In this document: piece by piece, positions 19,534-28,281 of the stretch
How positions within the stretch are numbered: the first letter of the stretch is position 1
How the letters are laid out: each line of letters starts with the position of its first letter
DNA from: Blastocatellia bacterium
Lineage (GTDB): Bacteria; Acidobacteriota; Blastocatellia; Chloracidobacteriales; JADJPF01
Length of the DNA stretch: 64,000 bases
Direction of reading: 5' to 3'
Assembly (NCBI GenBank): GCA_016713405.1
Contig: JADJPF010000006.1
Location: 1 to 64,000, forward strand
Translations under genes and position numbers: made by a program
The notes under the pieces: generated by a model
What the model was told of the DNA's origin: nothing
What the model saw: the letters and a program-made list of their open reading frames with translations, nothing else
The model's database searches: none

Positions 19534-20040
19534 TTTTTCTACAATTCTAAGTATTTGTTTATAATCACTTTGTCCAAAACAAGCTAGAATAATTTTTTCT
19601 ATAGAATCATTTTTAGCTAAAAATTTTTGAATTTCTGTCACAGCAATTTTTGTAGCTCTATCTAATGGAAAACCATAAGCACCTGTACTAATTGCAGGAA
19701 AAGCAATTGTTTTAATTTGATTTTCTACAGCTAGTTTTAAGCTATTGCGATAACAACGTGCTAAAAACTCTTCCTCTTGATGAGTGCCTCCTCGCCAAAT
19801 AGGGCCTACAGTATGAATTACCCATTTAGCAGGCAATTTATAACCTTTAGTGATTTTAGCTTCTCCAGTTTCACATCCATTTAACTTTCTACATTCCTCT
19901 AAAAGTTCTGGCCCTGCTCCTTGATGAATTGCTCCATCTACTCCACCTCCGCCTAATAAAGAGCGATTAGCAGCATTAACTATTGCATCTACGGACAGTT
20001 TAGCAATATTTCCTTCAATAACAGTAATTTTATTTATCAT
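19510..20040 (-). CDS. Macrodomain protein, O-acetyl-ADP-ribose deacetylase-like (YmdB type)
   Basis: 176-residue single-domain macro protein of the YmdB/MacroD class, which binds ADP-ribose and removes it or its acetyl ester from proteins and metabolites. Key motifs are DAIVNAANRSLLGGGGVDGAIH (Asn and Asp of the catalytic loop) near residues 18-40 and AFPAISTGAYGFPLDRA (substrate loop) near 115-131. It is transcribed alone, and its last 24 bases overlap the convergent hydrolase gene. No NAD-consuming toxin is visible next to it, so a toxin-antitoxin (DarT/DarG) setting is not supported. Confidence 0.92.
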   Translation of the reverse strand: MINKITVIEGNIAKLSVDAIVNAANRSLLGGGGVDGAIHQGAGPELLEECRKLNGCETGEAKITKGYKLPAKWVIHTVGPIWRGGTHQEEEFLARCYRNSLKLAVENQIKTIAFPAISTGAYGFPLDRATKIAVTEIQKFLAKNDSIEKIILACFGQSDYKQILRIVEKSFLPKAF

Positions 20041-20167
20041 AATAATTGTAATAAATCTTAAGTAATCAATAAATTTTCCAGCTTTAATTTCTTTCTTTAA
20101 TTAAAGCAAAGTAGAATAACGCCTGCAAATAGTATGGGTTAAAAAATATATTCTAGAAAGAAGGTTT

Positions 20168-20620
20168 ATGAAAGAGATTTCATTAGTTTGTGATGGTTGT
20201 AGCCTAGGTAATTCTAATTATCAAGCAGGTGAAAGCCGAGCAGCAGCAGTAGCAATTTTGACATATAAAGAAGTGCAAAAGATTTTTGGTGAATATTTAG
20301 GAAACGCTAGTAATCAGCAAGCAGAAATTGTTGCTGTTTGTATAGGTTTAGAACAACTGCGCGAACCTTGCAAGGTGACAGTAGTTTCTGATTCACAATA
20401 TGTAATTAAAACTATGACCGGAGAATTTCGTAAGAAAGCCAATTTTGATTTTTGGGATAGGCTTAATAAAGCTTGTCAAAAGCATCAAATCACTTGGACT
20501 TGGACAAGAGGACACGCTGGACATCAATTACAAGAATGTTGTGATCGTGCAGCTAAATTAATTGCATCAACAGGAAAAGTAAGCCAAGCTGATTTAGATA
20601 AAATCTTATCGGAACAATAA
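20168..20620 (+). CDS. rnhA: Ribonuclease HI
   Basis: 150-residue RNase H1-fold protein that would cut RNA in RNA:DNA hybrids. The four catalytic acids are visible: Asp in VCDGCSLGN, Glu in QQAEIVA, Asp in VSDSQYVI, and Asp in ECCDRAAK; the TRGHAGH segment carries the flexible catalytic His. It lacks an N-terminal hybrid-binding domain. Start ATG 20168 follows GAAAGAAGG. It is a single gene between divergent and convergent neighbours. Confidence 0.92.
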   Translation: MKEISLVCDGCSLGNSNYQAGESRAAAVAILTYKEVQKIFGEYLGNASNQQAEIVAVCIGLEQLREPCKVTVVSDSQYVIKTMTGEFRKKANFDFWDRLNKACQKHQITWTWTRGHAGHQLQECCDRAAKLIASTGKVSQADLDKILSEQ

Positions 20621-20651
20621 CTATTTTAGTTTTCAATAAATTAAAATATGT

Positions 20652-20741
20652 TTACTTGATTAAAAAGGCAATAACAATCCAAAATAAAACAAAGGCTATT
20701 AAAACGCTGATATTTCTCATTTGTGCAGAAGGCTCTATCAT
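20652..20741 (-). CDS. Possible 29-residue single-span membrane peptide
   Basis: A small minus-strand ORF with ATG at 20741-20739 and stop at 20654-20652 encodes a short polar start (MIEPSAQMRN), one hydrophobic span of about 18 residues (SVLIAFVLFWIVIAFLI) and a terminal Lys. This positive-out or positive-in single-span layout is typical of real bacterial membrane microproteins. GGGGA lies about eight bases before the ATG, and a sigma-54-like promoter is centred about 55 bases upstream. I do not recognise a family. It overlaps a less likely plus-strand ORF. Confidence 0.45.
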   Translation of the reverse strand: MIEPSAQMRNISVLIAFVLFWIVIAFLIK

Positions 20742-20788
20742 ATTTTTATCCCCATTAAAAAGTTATTTAGTATTTTGTAGAGCCTTTA

Positions 20789-20805
20789 GGCAATGTTTAT
20801 GCCAA
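20789..20805 (-). promoter_or_regulatory. Candidate sigma-54 (-24/-12) promoter
   Basis: Reading on the minus strand, TTGGCATAAACATTGCC has GG and GC dinucleotides exactly ten bases apart, as in the sigma-54 consensus TTGGCAC-N5-TTGC. Transcription would begin near 20777, about 36 bases before the microprotein ATG. No enhancer-binding regulator gene is nearby. Confidence 0.4.
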
Positions 20806-20975
20806 ATTTATAAAACTTTTATGCCAAATTTATCAGAAAACCCTATCTACTTCCTAAACAATAACTTTTCGTCCGCCATTAATTTTTATTTATCTTTTTT
20901 TGTTTTAATCTCTATCCCATTTAGTGTAATTGGAATACCAAATAGAAAATTGATAATTAAGGACTGTCCTAAAAA

Positions 20976-21976
20976 ATGAAAAATTTAGTTAAAAGTTTAA
21001 AATTTAAGACAATAGAAAAAACAGTTAAAGGAATAAAAAATCATGTTTTAGAAACTCCCTGCACTAAAAATTACTGGCTAACTGATCTAGTAAGTTTAGC
21101 TACTAATAAAAATTTTCCAAACATTTATATCAAGTGGGAAAATCAACAACTTACAGGCTCTTTTAAGCTTCGAGGAGCATTTAATAAATTATTAAGGCTT
21201 AGAAAATTAGGGATAAAAGAAGTTTTGGGAGTTTCAGCAGGTAATCATGGTCTTGGAATGGCTTATGCTGCTTCTAAGTTGGGTATGCAGCCAACTATTG
21301 TTGTACCAAAAACCGCTGTAGCAACAAAAATAGCAGCAATCAAACGTTTTGGAGCTAACTTAATAATTGAAGGTGAAGATTATGACCAGGCAGAAATAAT
21401 TGCTCGACAAATGGCAAAAGAAAGAAAAATAGAATTTGTTTCGCCCTACAATGATTTAGAAATTATCGCTGGTCAGGCTAGCGTAGCCGTAGAAACGCTT
21501 AAAAATCGCTCTTTTGATTTACTGCTTGTTCCTGTTGGCGGTGGAGGACTCTTAGCAGGCTGTGCCATAGTTGGAGCAAAACATAAAATAGATGTTATTG
21601 AGTACAACCAGCTAATTCAACAGCTATGCAAAGCTCTTTTCAAGCAGGTGAAATTGTTAAAGTAACAAAATTACCAACCATTGCTGATGGTCTATCAGGG
21701 AATTTAGAAGATAATACTTGCACTTTTCCAATTGTCAAAAAATATGTTAAAGATATTGTTACAGTTACAGAAGAAGAAATTGAGCAGACAATTTTTAATT
21801 TTCTCCTAAATGATCACCAAATTATAGAAGGCTCTGGAGCAGTTGCCGCTGCTGCGTTACTAGCAAATAAAGTAAATCTTGCAAAATATAAAAATATTGG
21901 TGTTATTGTTTCAGGCGGTAATATTGACTTAAGTAAAATTAAAGGAATAATTGATAAATATATCAATTATCTATAA
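20976..21976 (+). CDS. PLP-dependent threonine/serine dehydratase-like protein (frameshifted)
   Basis: Fold-type II PLP enzyme, restored length 333 residues. The PLP lysine lies in GSFKLRGAFNK, SAGNHGLGMAYAASKLG is the substrate/PLP loop, and PVGGGGLLAGCA binds the phosphate. The length fits catabolic threonine dehydratase or serine racemase without an ACT regulatory domain. The frame breaks near 21600, where ATTGAGTAC should read ATTGGAGTAC; the extra G gives VIGVQPANSTAMQSSFQAGE and joins the second half. Deamination of Thr or Ser to the 2-oxo acid is the expected reaction. It is convergent with asparaginase, with 22 bases between. Confidence 0.85.
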
Positions 21977-21998
21977 CTTAAGAATCAAAATTTTCAAA

Positions 21999-23030
21999 TT
22001 ATACACTTAATTTAAGTGTTGGCTTTATTTCCCCTACATACAAACCACGATGGTTTGTTATTGGTGGCAAATATTTAGCTTTTAAGCTTTCCATATTTGA
22101 ATTAGATAAAATGCCTAGCTGCTCAACAGTAGCTAAAATAGCTGCGTTACGCGCTCGTCCAATGTCGCCATCTTCAATTTTAATTGCAATACATAAACCA
22201 TAAGGATATTTTTCACTAGGCAGTAGCCCAATTGTATAAACACCTTCTGCCCCTGCTTTAGCAACTAGTTGACCAGGCAAAGCACGCATTAAATCTGTGT
22301 CAATTCTATCTGTGTCAGACGCTACCATTTCAGGAAATTCTAGCATCGCGCTAGTTATCAAATTTGCTGCTTTTTGCAACTGTGGGCTTAAATTTTCTGG
22401 ATTTACTAAACGAGCATAAATCAAAGCCATTTGTCTAACGCTAATAGCAAAAGTCGCCGCGCTACAACCATCAATTGCCATAATTAAATCTTGGCGACTA
22501 ATTCCAGCAAATTCAGCAACAACATTAGCTATAGCTTGTTGAACAGGATGTTCTATTTTGTAGTAGTCTTCTAAGCTATATTTTCCAATAATTGCACTAG
22601 CTAACATTCCAGCATGTTTGCCAGAGCAATTATTATGTAGCTCATTTACTTGTTTTCCTAAAACTTTAGCAGCAGTGTGACTAAAAGGCTTATGAACACC
22701 ACAACATAAAGCTGTATAAGGTAAATTAATTTTAGATAAAATGCTAGCGGCACAATCAGCATGATAAGGTTCTCCGTTATGAGAGCCAGCCATTAAAGCT
22801 AATTCAGCTTTGGTAAAGCCAAAATGCTCACTAGCACCACTTAAAATAACAGAAATTGCTTGATGAGGTTTAGCAGAAGACCTTAAGTAAGTAATAAAAT
22901 TTATATCTCCCAATGAGCTAATTAATTCATTTTTAGGATTAACAATTGCAATCATTCCTCTATGCCGGGATTCAACAATGCTACCTCTAGTTATTTCAAC
23001 TAATACTATTGATTCATTACTATTAATCAA
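21999..23030 (-). CDS. L-asparaginase, Rhizobium etli type (asparaginase II family)
   Basis: 343-residue enzyme of the AnsA/PF06089 family, unrelated to the E. coli enzymes, that hydrolyses asparagine to aspartate and ammonia. Conserved blocks seen are RSSAKPHQA, GSHNGEPYH, CGVHKPF, NNCSGKHAGML and DGCSAATFA, carrying the Ser/Lys pairs and the Cys/Lys metal-linked residues known for this class. The last block normally has Pro (CSAP); here it is Ala. Length is normal and no signal peptide is seen, so it is cytosolic. Confidence 0.9.
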   Translation of the reverse strand: MINSNESIVLVEITRGSIVESRHRGMIAIVNPKNELISSLGDINFITYLRSSAKPHQAISVILSGASEHFGFTKAELALMAGSHNGEPYHADCAASILSKINLPYTALCCGVHKPFSHTAAKVLGKQVNELHNNCSGKHAGMLASAIIGKYSLEDYYKIEHPVQQAIANVVAEFAGISRQDLIMAIDGCSAATFAISVRQMALIYARLVNPENLSPQLQKAANLITSAMLEFPEMVASDTDRIDTDLMRALPGQLVAKAGAEGVYTIGLLPSEKYPYGLCIAIKIEDGDIGRARNAAILATVEQLGILSNSNMESLKAKYLPPITNHRGLYVGEIKPTLKLSV

Positions 23031-23090
23031 GATTTTATACCTACTTTAATTTAATTAATGCTTTGCCTTAAATGACAAGGCTATTATCAT

Positions 23091-23107
23091 ATGCCCCTAC
23101 AGGGCAT
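23091..23107. repeat. Short GC-rich hairpin (ATGCCC/GGGCAT)
   Basis: A six-base perfect stem with CTACA loop in an otherwise AT-rich spacer between the kinase 3' end and the asparaginase start. It resembles the GCCC...GGGC hairpins of the 62255-62594 element and may be a solo copy of one of its units. Confidence 0.4.
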
Positions 23108-23161
23108 TAAGAAACATTTATTTTCAATAATTTATAAAATACCTTCAGGTAATATGCTTAA

Positions 23162-25979
23162 TTATTGAACTGGAACTAAATCATTATTTTGATTTAACTC
23201 TAAAGATCCTATTAGCTCAATGCTATATTCTTTAATACTTTGAGGATATGTATTAGTAATACGCATTAATATATTTTGCTTCTCTTTAACTAACAAAGTT
23301 ATACTTTTTTCTGAAACTTTATTACTAGTGCTACTTACAGAAAAAACTGTACTTTTATCTATGTAAGCTATAGGATTATTATCTTTATCAAAAAATTCAA
23401 CAGCAATTGTGCTTCCATCAGACATTAGACCAAGTGTTAGGTCAATTTCTCCTGCTTCAGCAACAAAAGTGTAATATAAATCTTTTTCGCTACCTGTTTG
23501 AGCAGATATTTCATTGCTAGTTAAAGGTTTTGGGTTATCACGGTCATTAAATAGTTTAGACAAAGATTCAAAAGCTTTATTTGCGCTAGGATCTGGTTTA
23601 ATAATTTGTATTGCTCCAGTTAAGCGCAGTCGATAAGCTTTTAAGTCTTTTGGGTAACTGTTACTAATACGCATTAAAATTGATTGGCTACGTTCATTGA
23701 TTAATGAAAAATTTCTTTTTTCATGATGATCCGCAGTAGCAGCAAGGGAAAATTCACTACTATTATTGTTGAATTTAATAGGTTTATCTTGATCATCAAA
23801 AGCTTGTATTGACAATGTGCTACCGTTAGAAATTAAATCTAAAGAAAATTGCAATTCTCCTGGTTGGACTCTAAAAGTATAGTAAAGGTCTTTTTCGTTA
23901 CCACGTTGAATTATTTCATTGCTAGCCAAAACAATTGGATTATCCCTAGCTTCAAACTCTTTTAAGAGTGATGCAAAATTTGTTTTTTCTTTCTCTTTGC
24001 TATATTTTATTGGCCCAGTTAAAACTAAGCGATAAGCTTTTAAGTCATTTGGATAGTTACTAGAAATTCTCATTAAAAGTTTTTGCTTACGTGTATTATT
24101 TATCGTTGTAACACTCTTTTCATTATGAAAAGCAACCGCAGCTAAAGAAAGATCTGTAGTGTTATTAGAAAATTGTATTAGATTGGCAGATTCATCAAAA
24201 ATATTGACTACCACTGTTGAACCATTAGAAATAACATTTAAAGCCAATTTAATTTCCCCTGGATCAGCATCAAAATTATAGTAAAGATCCTTATCGTTGC
24301 CTTTATTAACTATTTGGCTGCTAGATAAAGGAGTTGGATTATCCCTATCTTCAAACTCTTTTGCTAGAGCAGATAATTTATTAACATCACTAACTTCTTT
24401 AGAAACAGCTAGTTCTAAATTACCATTTATTTGCAGTCGATAAGCTTTTAAGTCTTTGGGGTAGTTATTAGAGAGTTTTAAGATAATTTTTTGTTTTGCA
24501 GAGTTAATAAATGTAATTGTTTTTTGCTCATTATGATTAGATAAAGAACTTAAAGATAATATGCTACTAGGTAAAGGCTTAAGATCTTTGTCTAGGGTTT
24601 CTAAAGTAACTGTTGCACCATTAGCAATAACATTAAGGGTTAGCTTTATTTCACCTGCTAAAGCTAAAACTTCATAGTAACGAGGTTCATTTAGCCCATA
24701 ACCTAAAATTACTTTTGCGGATAGTGGGGTAGGTTTACGCTCATCTTTAGAAGCTAGAGAAATATCTATAGCTTGGCTAGCTGAAAAGTTTGTTGTACTA
24801 GGTTTATTTTTTGATAAAAAGAACAATCCTACAACTATTGCAGTAGCAAAAATAAAAATACTTGCTATTGCTACTAAAAAAGGCAATTTACTAGACTTTT
24901 CTGGTAAATTATTTAGTCTATCTGCTGGTATTTGTACAGTATCATTAACCCTTGTAACTAGTTGTGTTTGTTCTGCTTTAGCTTGTGGATTTGTACCAGG
25001 GTTAGTCTGAGGTATATTATTATTACCGTCTTTTACTAATGTAGCAATATTATCATTTTCATTAAAAGGAACCGTTTTTACTTGTAAAGATGGAGACGTT
25101 TGTATTTTATCGTTTGATTTATTTGCAGCAGATAAAACTGTCATTAGCTGTGGGTCTTGAGTCTTTTTTATTGCATCGTTTAGCTCTTTTTTCATTTGAG
25201 CAATGCTAGCTGGGCGTTCATCCCGTTTCTGAGATAATGCCCTAGATAAAACTTCTGAAATAGCAATTGGGATTTGTGGACTAATTTCACAAGCTGGACG
25301 CAAAGGATCACTATTACCATTAAGTACGCTTAAGACCCTAGGCATTGCATCAGCAGGTTTTACACCTGTTAATAAATGATAAATAGTTGCTGCTAAGGCA
25401 TAAATATCGCTTCGTTCATCTGTTCCTGTGCCTTCAATTTGTTCTATTGGGGCATAATGTGGGGTATAACCATAAATACTTGCATTTGTATTGCTTTGGG
25501 ATTGATTGCCTTTTGCTAGTCCAAAATCTAGCAAAATAATTTCGCCACGTTCAGTTAGTTTTAGATTGCTGGGTTTAATATCTCGGTGAATTATTGGAGG
25601 GTTTTGGCTATGAAGATAATCTAAAGCATCTAGCAAGCGTTCTGACCAATTAAGTACATCAATAAGTGGAAAAACTTTTTTTTCTAATAGCAATTCCCTA
25701 AGTCTTTACCATCAATATATTGCATTATCAAATATTGCCCATCGCCTTCAAAAAATAATCACTTACAACAGGCAAGCTGGCATGTCTTAGTTTTGCTAGT
25801 AGTTTAGCTTCTCTTTCAAAAGCCTTATGTAAAGCTTCTTGGTTTACGATAGTTTCCTTAAGTGCTACAGTCACACCTAATCTTTGGTCTTTGGCTTCAT
25901 AAACTGCACCCATACCGCCTTGGCCTATTTTATTTACTATTAAATAACGGTTTTGCAGCACAGTTCCAACTGCTAGCAT
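23162..25979 (-). CDS. Receptor Ser/Thr kinase with four extracytoplasmic PPC-like repeats (frameshifted)
   Basis: Restored length is about 939 residues. The kinase domain (1-270) has IGQGGMGAVYEAKD, the VALKE lysine, IHRDIKPSNLKL and DFGLAKG. A Gln/Asn/Thr-rich linker leads to one membrane helix (about 370-392). Four tandem repeats of about 130 residues follow to the end, each with DNPxPLxxxxI, K/EKDLYYxFxxxPGEIxLxLxxxSxGSTV and ISNxYPxDLKAYRLxLxG. They resemble bacterial pre-peptidase C-terminal (PPC) beta-sandwiches and would sit outside the membrane as sensor or adhesion modules. The frame breaks at an A/T run (25750-25755) and at CCC (25696-25698); one base added at each restores DYFFEGDGQYLIMQYIDG and DLGELLLEKK. 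The catalytic domain is otherwise intact. Confidence 0.87.
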
Positions 25980-26171
25980 TAAGTAAATACTCCTTAGTTA
26001 CTTATAAAAATTTATAAGAATAAGCAATGATTATATTGATTAGCTATAAGAAAGAAAACCTATGCTAGTCTATTTCCTAATGCAATTTCTCAGCCTTCTA
26101 ACTTACAAAATAAAATAGCTTGGCAAAGCACCAAGCTATTTTAAGTAATAGAAAATTTACTAATATAAGCT

Positions 26172-26885
26172 TTATTGACCTTGGGCGATTTCTTCTAATT
26201 TATTTCCATCACCCCAACCATAACGAACTATTTCCACATGTATTTTACGACGGCCAAAATTTTTAGCTTCTTTACGACATGCCATATAAATATCTAGGCG
26301 GTTGCCACGAATTGCAGGGCCTGTATCCATAACCCGATAAAGTCCCGAGTATTTACCCGCTTGAATTTTTACTATTGACCCTAAAGGCAATATTTTTGGA
26401 TCTGCTGCTACTATTCCACTACGAACACGCGCACCACAAGCCGTTACACCTTTTATACTATATGCAGTAGCTTCAAAATTTTGAACCAATGAAACATAAC
26501 TATCATAAGTCCCATTGATTGGAAATTTAGGGAATTTAGCAATTCCCGCGCTTTGAGATAAAAGCTGTGGGAGTTCATCTGTTACTGATTTACGTAAATT
26601 TGGTAGGGTAATAGGTTTATTCTCTGTTAGAGAATGGTTTGCATTTATTATTGATTCGCTAAGTAATAAATTAGGAACTTTACCAACATTGGGGAATTTT
26701 AAGTTTTGAGATAATTCTGGAGAAAAAGAATTATCTTTACCTCTAATAGATGCTTTTTTACTTTGCACGGACGGGTTTTGCCATCCTAATACTTTACTTT
26801 GTCCCCAACCAAATAATGCTGTAGGTAAAGCTAAAGCCATTAGAAAAAGCTTTGCTACTCTAAACCGTGAATTATCAAAAGACAT
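26172..26885 (-). CDS. 3D-domain cell-wall protein
   Basis: 237 residues. A signal or anchor helix lies near residues 12-28, followed by a variable Ser/Pro/Leu-rich region (35-130). The C-terminal 3D domain (about 135-225) is named for its three Asp residues: AADPKILPLGS, MDTGPAIRGN and RLDIYM. This double-psi barrel is found in lytic transglycosylase MltA and in Rpf/YabE-type proteins acting on peptidoglycan. Here it lacks the MltA insertion, so it is probably a secreted wall-active or wall-binding protein. It is divergent from the MreB-like gene, fitting a cell-shape context. Confidence 0.85.
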   Translation of the reverse strand: MSFDNSRFRVAKLFLMALALPTALFGWGQSKVLGWQNPSVQSKKASIRGKDNSFSPELSQNLKFPNVGKVPNLLLSESIINANHSLTENKPITLPNLRKSVTDELPQLLSQSAGIAKFPKFPINGTYDSYVSLVQNFEATAYSIKGVTACGARVRSGIVAADPKILPLGSIVKIQAGKYSGLYRVMDTGPAIRGNRLDIYMACRKEAKNFGRRKIHVEIVRYGWGDGNKLEEIAQGQ

Positions 26886-27254
26886 TTAACCTCCAAAAAC
26901 TAAGAAAATTGATCTAAGAAAATTGTTTAACTTTTGCTCGCTAGTTTATTAACTCCTTGTAATTTATAGATAAATAAAGTTTTACAAAACAATTTTTAGA
27001 AGTGCAATCTTATTAATAAAATAAGAGTTCGAGACTATAACAGAAGAAAAAATTTAGAACAAGGATAATTTGCTATTTCATAGTTAATAAACGGTTTATA
27101 GCAAAAAGTCCTGATATCCTATTTAAGTAAAATAAACAGTCTTTTAAGTTTAGCTAAATTAAAGGATCTTTTGATCGACAAAATATAACCTAATTGTTTA
27201 TTATTGTTGAAGATCCAGCCACTTCCCAAGCCAATAAATTCTGAGGTATAAAGC
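26886..27254. other. Divergent intergenic region, 369 bp, with short direct repeat
   Basis: Spacer between the 3D-domain and MreB-like genes. CTAAGAAAATTGAT (26900-26913) is followed at once by CTAAGAAAATTG (26914-26925), a near-perfect two-copy direct repeat just before the 3D gene. No clear promoter was identified. GAGG near 27243 serves the GTG start at 27255. Confidence 0.5.
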
Positions 27255-28281
27255 GTGCTACAATCTGTTTTCTCTCAACTGCGAAAAGTAGTAGCAGATC
27301 CAGACATAGCTATAGATCTAGGGACAGCAAACACTCGTCTCTATGCACAGGGCCGAGGAATTATTGCTGATATTCCTTCTGCTGTTAAAATAAATTCAAA
27401 TAAGGGGAATGTTGAAGCTGTTGGTAAATCTGCTTTACCACCTGTTAAAAATGATTCTGGTTCATACTCAATTCTTCCCTTACGCGGTGGAGTAATTAAA
27501 GACCTAGATGCTGCAACACACCTTTTAACCCCACTTCTACATAAAGCTAAACGCTTTGGCCTAATAAAACCTAGAGTTTTAGCTTGCGCTCCAACAAATG
27601 CAACAGATGAAGAAAGAGCAGCCATAGTTGAAGCAACTTTGCGAGCTGGAGCATCAAAAGTGAAGCTTGCTCCAGAACCTTTAGCTGCTGCCATAGGAGC
27701 AGGTTTAGACGTTTCTTCCTCCTTATGCCCAAATGTTAGTAGATATTGGCGATGGTGTAACAGATATTGCTGTTATTCGTAGTAGCTCTTTAATTTCCAC
27801 GGCTGCAACTCCTATTGCTTGTAGTGATATTCATAGAGCAATACAAGATATGATGTTGGCTCATTATAATCTCTCTATATCATTATTAGAAGCAGAGCGA
27901 TTAACTCAAAAAATTGGAGTATTAGCTGCAAAATCACAATTATTAGAAAAAGTATCTGCTATTGATTCTAAGACAGGAAAAAGCACTATAGCTGAAATTA
28001 AAACAGAAGTTATTTCCCAAGCAATGTCCCCTGTAATAAATAAAATAGTTACAATTATTTGTGATGTAGTTCGTGATTTACAAATAGAAGAAAGCTGTGA
28101 AGTTATAGAAAGCGGGATTTGTTTAACAGGTGGAGGTGCTTGTTTACCAGGGATGTCAGCCTTAGTTGCTAGAAAAACATCTTTAGACATTAAACTAGCT
28201 GCTAATCCAATGCATGCTGTAATTAATGGTGCATGTCAAATGTTAAGTTTTAAGGCTACTATTGGTTTTTGGGAAATTTAA
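27255..28281 (+). CDS. MreB-like actin-family protein (frameshifted)
   Basis: Restored length is about 342 residues. It has actin/Hsp70-fold ATPase signatures: DIAIDLGTANTRLY (phosphate 1), LVDIGDGVTDIAVI (phosphate 2) and GICLTGGGACLPGM (adenosine). The APEPLAAAIGAGL segment before phosphate 2 is the MreB hallmark. MreB forms membrane-bound filaments that guide wall synthesis in rod-shaped cells. It is more divergent than usual and has no mreC/mreD next to it, so it may be a second copy or a special form. The frame breaks at the CC 27721-27722; removing one base gives DVSSSYAQMLVDIGDG. It ends overlapping the convergent sensor-kinase gene by four bases. Confidence 0.82.

Noticed and set aside
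19510..20040. DarT/DarG-type toxin-antitoxin reading of the macrodomain gene
   Set aside because: No DarT-like ADP-ribosyltransferase is adjacent and the protein is a single YmdB-type domain.
20656..20979. Plus-strand 107-codon ORF upstream of the PLP dehydratase
   Set aside because: It starts at TTG without a ribosome-binding site, has no recognisable family and runs against the better-supported minus-strand microprotein and promoter.
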